A stretch of DNA of 8,610 nucleotides from Dehalococcoidia bacterium (GTDB lineage Bacteria; Chloroflexota; Dehalococcoidia; GIF9; AB-539-J10): contig JAUWOK010000044.1 in the NCBI GenBank assembly GCA_030612165.1, positions 1-8,610 of the forward strand. The letters are read 5' to 3'. The notes beneath the pieces are model-generated. The model was not told the DNA's origin, searched no databases, and was given only the letters and a program-made list of their open reading frames with translations. This document shows positions 6,271 through 8,610 of this stretch, one piece after another (position 1 is the stretch's first letter; each line of letters starts with the position of its first letter). The position numbers were made by a program, and so were the translations under genes.

Positions 6271-6534
6271 TCAAACTTTGGAATTCAACTTATGTAGCAA
6301 GCGAGATTTCAGCCTCGCCCCCTTGTTGCGATGGAAAACACCCTTGTTCACCATTTTGTCCAGGCATTTGACAGCCTCCTGCGCTGCCTGCAAAGCTTCT
6401 TCTTTCTCCCCTTTGTTAATAGCCTTGCCCGCCGCGGTCATCCGTGTTTTGATGCGCCCCCTGTCCATACGGTTACGCAATCCCTTCCTCCCTTCCCCTC
6501 GGGCTGCCTTGTTTAACGAACTTGTTCCTGTCAC
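6271..6534 (-). CDS. rpsT: 30S ribosomal protein S20 (divergent N-terminus)
   Basis: An 87-residue, very basic, helical protein that should bind 16S rRNA in the small subunit. The C-terminal two thirds follow S20: 'RNRMDRGRIKTRM' (20-32), 'KGEKEEALQAAQEAVKCLDK' (41-60), then 'KGVFHRNKGARLKSRLLHKL' (64-83), matching the family's KG(V/L)IHKN.AARxKSRL signature. The length equals E. coli S20. The usual opening MANxKSAxKR is replaced by 'MTGTSSLNKAARGEGRKG'. The GTG start at 6534 is supported by AAGGAAGGGGG (6552-6542) 7 nt upstream. GTG overlaps the rel stop as GTGA, so the two genes are probably translationally coupled. A longer frame from ATG at 6573 would lie within rel and is rejected. Confidence 0.85.
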   Translation of the reverse strand: MTGTSSLNKAARGEGRKGLRNRMDRGRIKTRMTAAGKAINKGEKEEALQAAQEAVKCLDKMVNKGVFHRNKGARLKSRLLHKLNSKV

Positions 6535-8610
6535 TCTTTGTCCCCCTTCCTTGTTATGTTCACCACGTTCCATACAGAATATATCTTGGAGATAACTTTA
6601 GTCAACTGTAAAGTGTCTCTTACCTCCATGGTAAAATACAGGGAGCTGGCATTGTCTTTCCTCTCCTCTACACCGGCCTCTACAACATTTACTCCTGCGT
6701 CGGCGATGATCACGCTGATATCCCGCAGCAAACCAACTCTGTCCCACGCCTCAATTTTAATAGTAACAGGATAAGTCTGCTCCATCTCCCCCCATGTCAC
6801 GGCAATCAGCCGCTCTTTTTCATCCTCATTCACAATATTGGGGCAATCCACACGATGCACGGTAATACCGCGACCCTGTGTAATATAGCCGATGATTTCA
6901 TCCCCGGGAAGGGGATGGCAACAGTTCGCCAGGCGGGTGAGCAAATCTCCCACCCCCAGCACTTTAATGCTGGCCGGGCTAATCCTGCGCTGGGGAGCAC
7001 GGGGGCTGGGCTCATGTCTGCTGCTCAGTTTAAATTCTATCTGCGGAATGCTGATGATACCGGAGCCAAGAGCGACCAGAAAATCATCCACGTCGCTATA
7101 ATTGACTGCCCTGGCTATCTCCTCCGCAGTGACCTCTTTGCCACCCAGCCTCTTGAATTCCTTCTCCAGCAGCTGCTTGCCACTCTCCAGGTTCTGATCT
7201 CTCTCAAGCCTCCTGAACCATTGCTTCACTCTTTGTTTAGCCTGGGCCGTCCTGATATAACCCAGGGCAGGATTCAGCCAGTCCAGGCTGGGTCCCCTGC
7301 CTCTTCCTTTGGAGGCGATTATCTCCACCACCTCTCCATTGCCGAGCTGGTAGTTTAATGGCACCAGTCTCCCGTTCACCTTCGCACCGATACAATGATA
7401 TCCCAGTTCCGTATGGACGCGGAAGGCAAAATCCAGTGGCGTTGCTCCCCTGGATAGCTCCTTAATATCTCCTTTAGGCGTATAAACAAACACTCTGTCC
7501 GCCAGAATATCGCTCTTCACGGACTCGAGAAATTCTTCTCCGCTGAGATCCTGCTGCCATTCTGCAATCTGCTGGAGCCAGGCGACTTCAGCTTCAAGCT
7601 TCTTTCCTTTCTTGTCCCCTTCTTTATAACCCCAGTGCGCAGCCACTCCATGCTGATTTACACGATGCATTTCATACGTGCGAATCTGCACTTCCAGGGG
7701 GGTGGTCCCCTGGCAGATAACCGTGGTATGCAGCGAACGATAGCCGTTATCTTTAGGGGTGGCAATGTAATCATCGAACTCGTCGGGAATGGGATGCCAG
7801 AGATTGTGCACCACTCCCAGCGCCTTGTAGCAATCCGATATTGAGTGCACCAGCACACGCAGGGCAAAAAGATCGTGAATTCTGTTGAAATCCTTCCCCT
7901 GCGCCGCATATCTCCCCATCTTCTGATGAATGCTATAAATATGTTTCGGCCTGCCCACAACTTCCGCTTCTATGTCTGCTTCGCTTATTTCCCGGGCGAG
8001 AGCCTGCGTGGCCTCCTCTATGAATTTCTCCCGCTGTCCCCTCTTGGTATTCACCAGATGAGCAATCCTGCGGTATTCCTGGGGCTCCAGATAGCGAAAG
8101 GACAGGTCTTCAAGCTGCCACTTGGCGCTCCAGATGCCCAGACGGTGAGCCAGAGGCGCATACACCTCCAGTGTTTCCCGGGCGATAAGGCGGCGCTTGT
8201 ACAAAGGCAATGCTCCCAGAGTACGCATGTTATGCAGCCTGTCTGCCAGCTTGATAAAAATCACCCGCAGGTCATCTACCATTGCCAGGAGCATCTTGCG
8301 CAAATTAGCAGCGCGCTCTCCGTCCACGATCCCCTCTTGCACCGGTTTCATCGCCTGCTCCAGCTTTGTTACGCCGTCAACCAGCTTGGCTATTTCAGGC
8401 GAGAATCCGCTCGCAATTTCCTCCAGGGATATCCCGCAATCCTCGGAAACGTCATGCAGCAGCCCCGCCGCAATAACTTCGGCATCGAGCCGCAGGTCCG
8501 CCAGGATTACGGCAACCTGCAAAGGATGTTCAATATAAGGCTCCCCTGAGAGGCGCTGTTGCTCCCGATGCGCCTGCTCAGCAAACTGGCAGGCTTTCTC
8601 AACCAGGGCA
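6531..8610 (-). CDS. rel: Bifunctional (p)ppGpp synthetase/hydrolase, 5' end outside the window
   Basis: RelA/SpoT-homologue protein that makes and degrades the stringent-response alarmone. 692 residues are visible from the edge ('ALVEKACQFAEQAHREQQ' onward); roughly 30-40 N-terminal residues should lie beyond 8610. The HD hydrolase domain comes first: 'YIEHP', 'LLHDVSED' (His-Asp codons 8456-8451) and 'KLADRLHNMRTL' are all intact. The synthetase follows, with 'GRPKHIYSIHQKM' and 'DYIATPKDNGYRSLHTTV'. TGS is next ('VYTPKGDIKELSRGATPLDFAF' region), then the zinc-finger/RIS region with 'LANCCHPLPGDEIIGYITQGRG', then a C-terminal ACT domain ('AWDRVGLLRDISVIIADAGV'). It looks full-length and active. 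The synthetase charge motif is EFDD (7781-7770) where many bifunctional enzymes have RFKD. It is upstream of rpsT and lexA with a 4-nt overlap. Confidence 0.97.
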   Translation of the reverse strand, partial: ALVEKACQFAEQAHREQQRLSGEPYIEHPLQVAVILADLRLDAEVIAAGLLHDVSEDCGISLEEIASGFSPEIAKLVDGVTKLEQAMKPVQEGIVDGERAANLRKMLLAMVDDLRVIFIKLADRLHNMRTLGALPLYKRRLIARETLEVYAPLAHRLGIWSAKWQLEDLSFRYLEPQEYRRIAHLVNTKRGQREKFIEEATQALAREISEADIEAEVVGRPKHIYSIHQKMGRYAAQGKDFNRIHDLFALRVLVHSISDCYKALGVVHNLWHPIPDEFDDYIATPKDNGYRSLHTTVICQGTTPLEVQIRTYEMHRVNQHGVAAHWGYKEGDKKGKKLEAEVAWLQQIAEWQQDLSGEEFLESVKSDILADRVFVYTPKGDIKELSRGATPLDFAFRVHTELGYHCIGAKVNGRLVPLNYQLGNGEVVEIIASKGRGRGPSLDWLNPALGYIRTAQAKQRVKQWFRRLERDQNLESGKQLLEKEFKRLGGKEVTAEEIARAVNYSDVDDFLVALGSGIISIPQIEFKLSSRHEPSPRAPQRRISPASIKVLGVGDLLTRLANCCHPLPGDEIIGYITQGRGITVHRVDCPNIVNEDEKERLIAVTWGEMEQTYPVTIKIEAWDRVGLLRDISVIIADAGVNVVEAGVEERKDNASSLYFTMEVRDTLQLTKVISKIYSVWNVVNITRKGDKE

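Noticed and set aside
6518..6527. GAACTTGTTC near-palindrome at the rel/rpsT junction as a LexA box
   Set aside because: The half-sites are 2 nt apart, not the 4 of the GAAC-N4-GTTC box, and they fall in rpsT codons, so chance is likely. LexA binding here would need a direct test.
7845..8549. 234-residue frame on the plus strand opposite rel
   Set aside because: It lies wholly antisense to conserved Rel domains, has no recognisable motif, and is explained by the codon bias of rel. The same holds for plus-strand frames over folC, lexA and rpsT.

Overview
The window looks like a bacterial chromosome segment of housekeeping genes with two patches of mobile DNA. The Rel protein (uninterrupted HD domain, EFDD in the synthetase, a 'SLDWLNPALGYIRTA' linker) and the LexA N-terminus ('ISSTSVVVYNL...VSRGI') resemble what I remember of Chloroflexota proteins. 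An anaerobic Chloroflexota is therefore my first guess, with a Clostridia-type Firmicute as the alternative. This is from memory, not from a search. Several genes use TTG or GTG starts backed by strong purine-rich ribosome binding sites.

Layout. Positions 1-179 hold the last part of an insertion sequence: a transposase C-terminus whose stop codon lies inside the element's terminal repeats. A small stand-alone SWIM zinc-finger gene (332-595, +) follows and converges by 4 nt on folC (592-1950, -), the bifunctional dihydrofolate/folylpolyglutamate synthase. folC is divergent from pyrF (2010-2837, +), orotidine-5'-phosphate decarboxylase. The two share a 59-bp spacer with overlapping promoter elements.

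Positions 2899-4256 (-) are a compact, visibly AT-richer three-gene operon: a HigB/RelE-type (Gp49-like) toxin, an XRE-type helix-turn-helix antitoxin, and a third small protein I do not recognise. The genes overlap by 14 and 8 nt, and each downstream ribosome binding site lies inside the preceding gene. Next to it is a remnant of an IS1-like transposase (4367-4516, +). Together they look like an accessory insert between pyrF and ilvE. ilvE (4615-5538, +), a branched-chain aminotransferase, has its own promoter.

The right half (5613-8610, -) is an apparent operon read from the right edge: rel (ppGpp synthetase/hydrolase, 5' end outside the window), rpsT (ribosomal protein S20, start overlapping the rel stop as GTGA), then lexA (SOS repressor, 10 nt after rpsT). 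The short rpsT gene is easy to miss because it needs a GTG start and has a divergent N-terminus. Putting the stringent-response enzyme, a ribosomal protein and the SOS repressor on one transcript is the most interesting housekeeping feature here. The three-gene toxin-antitoxin operon is the best candidate for an undescribed system.
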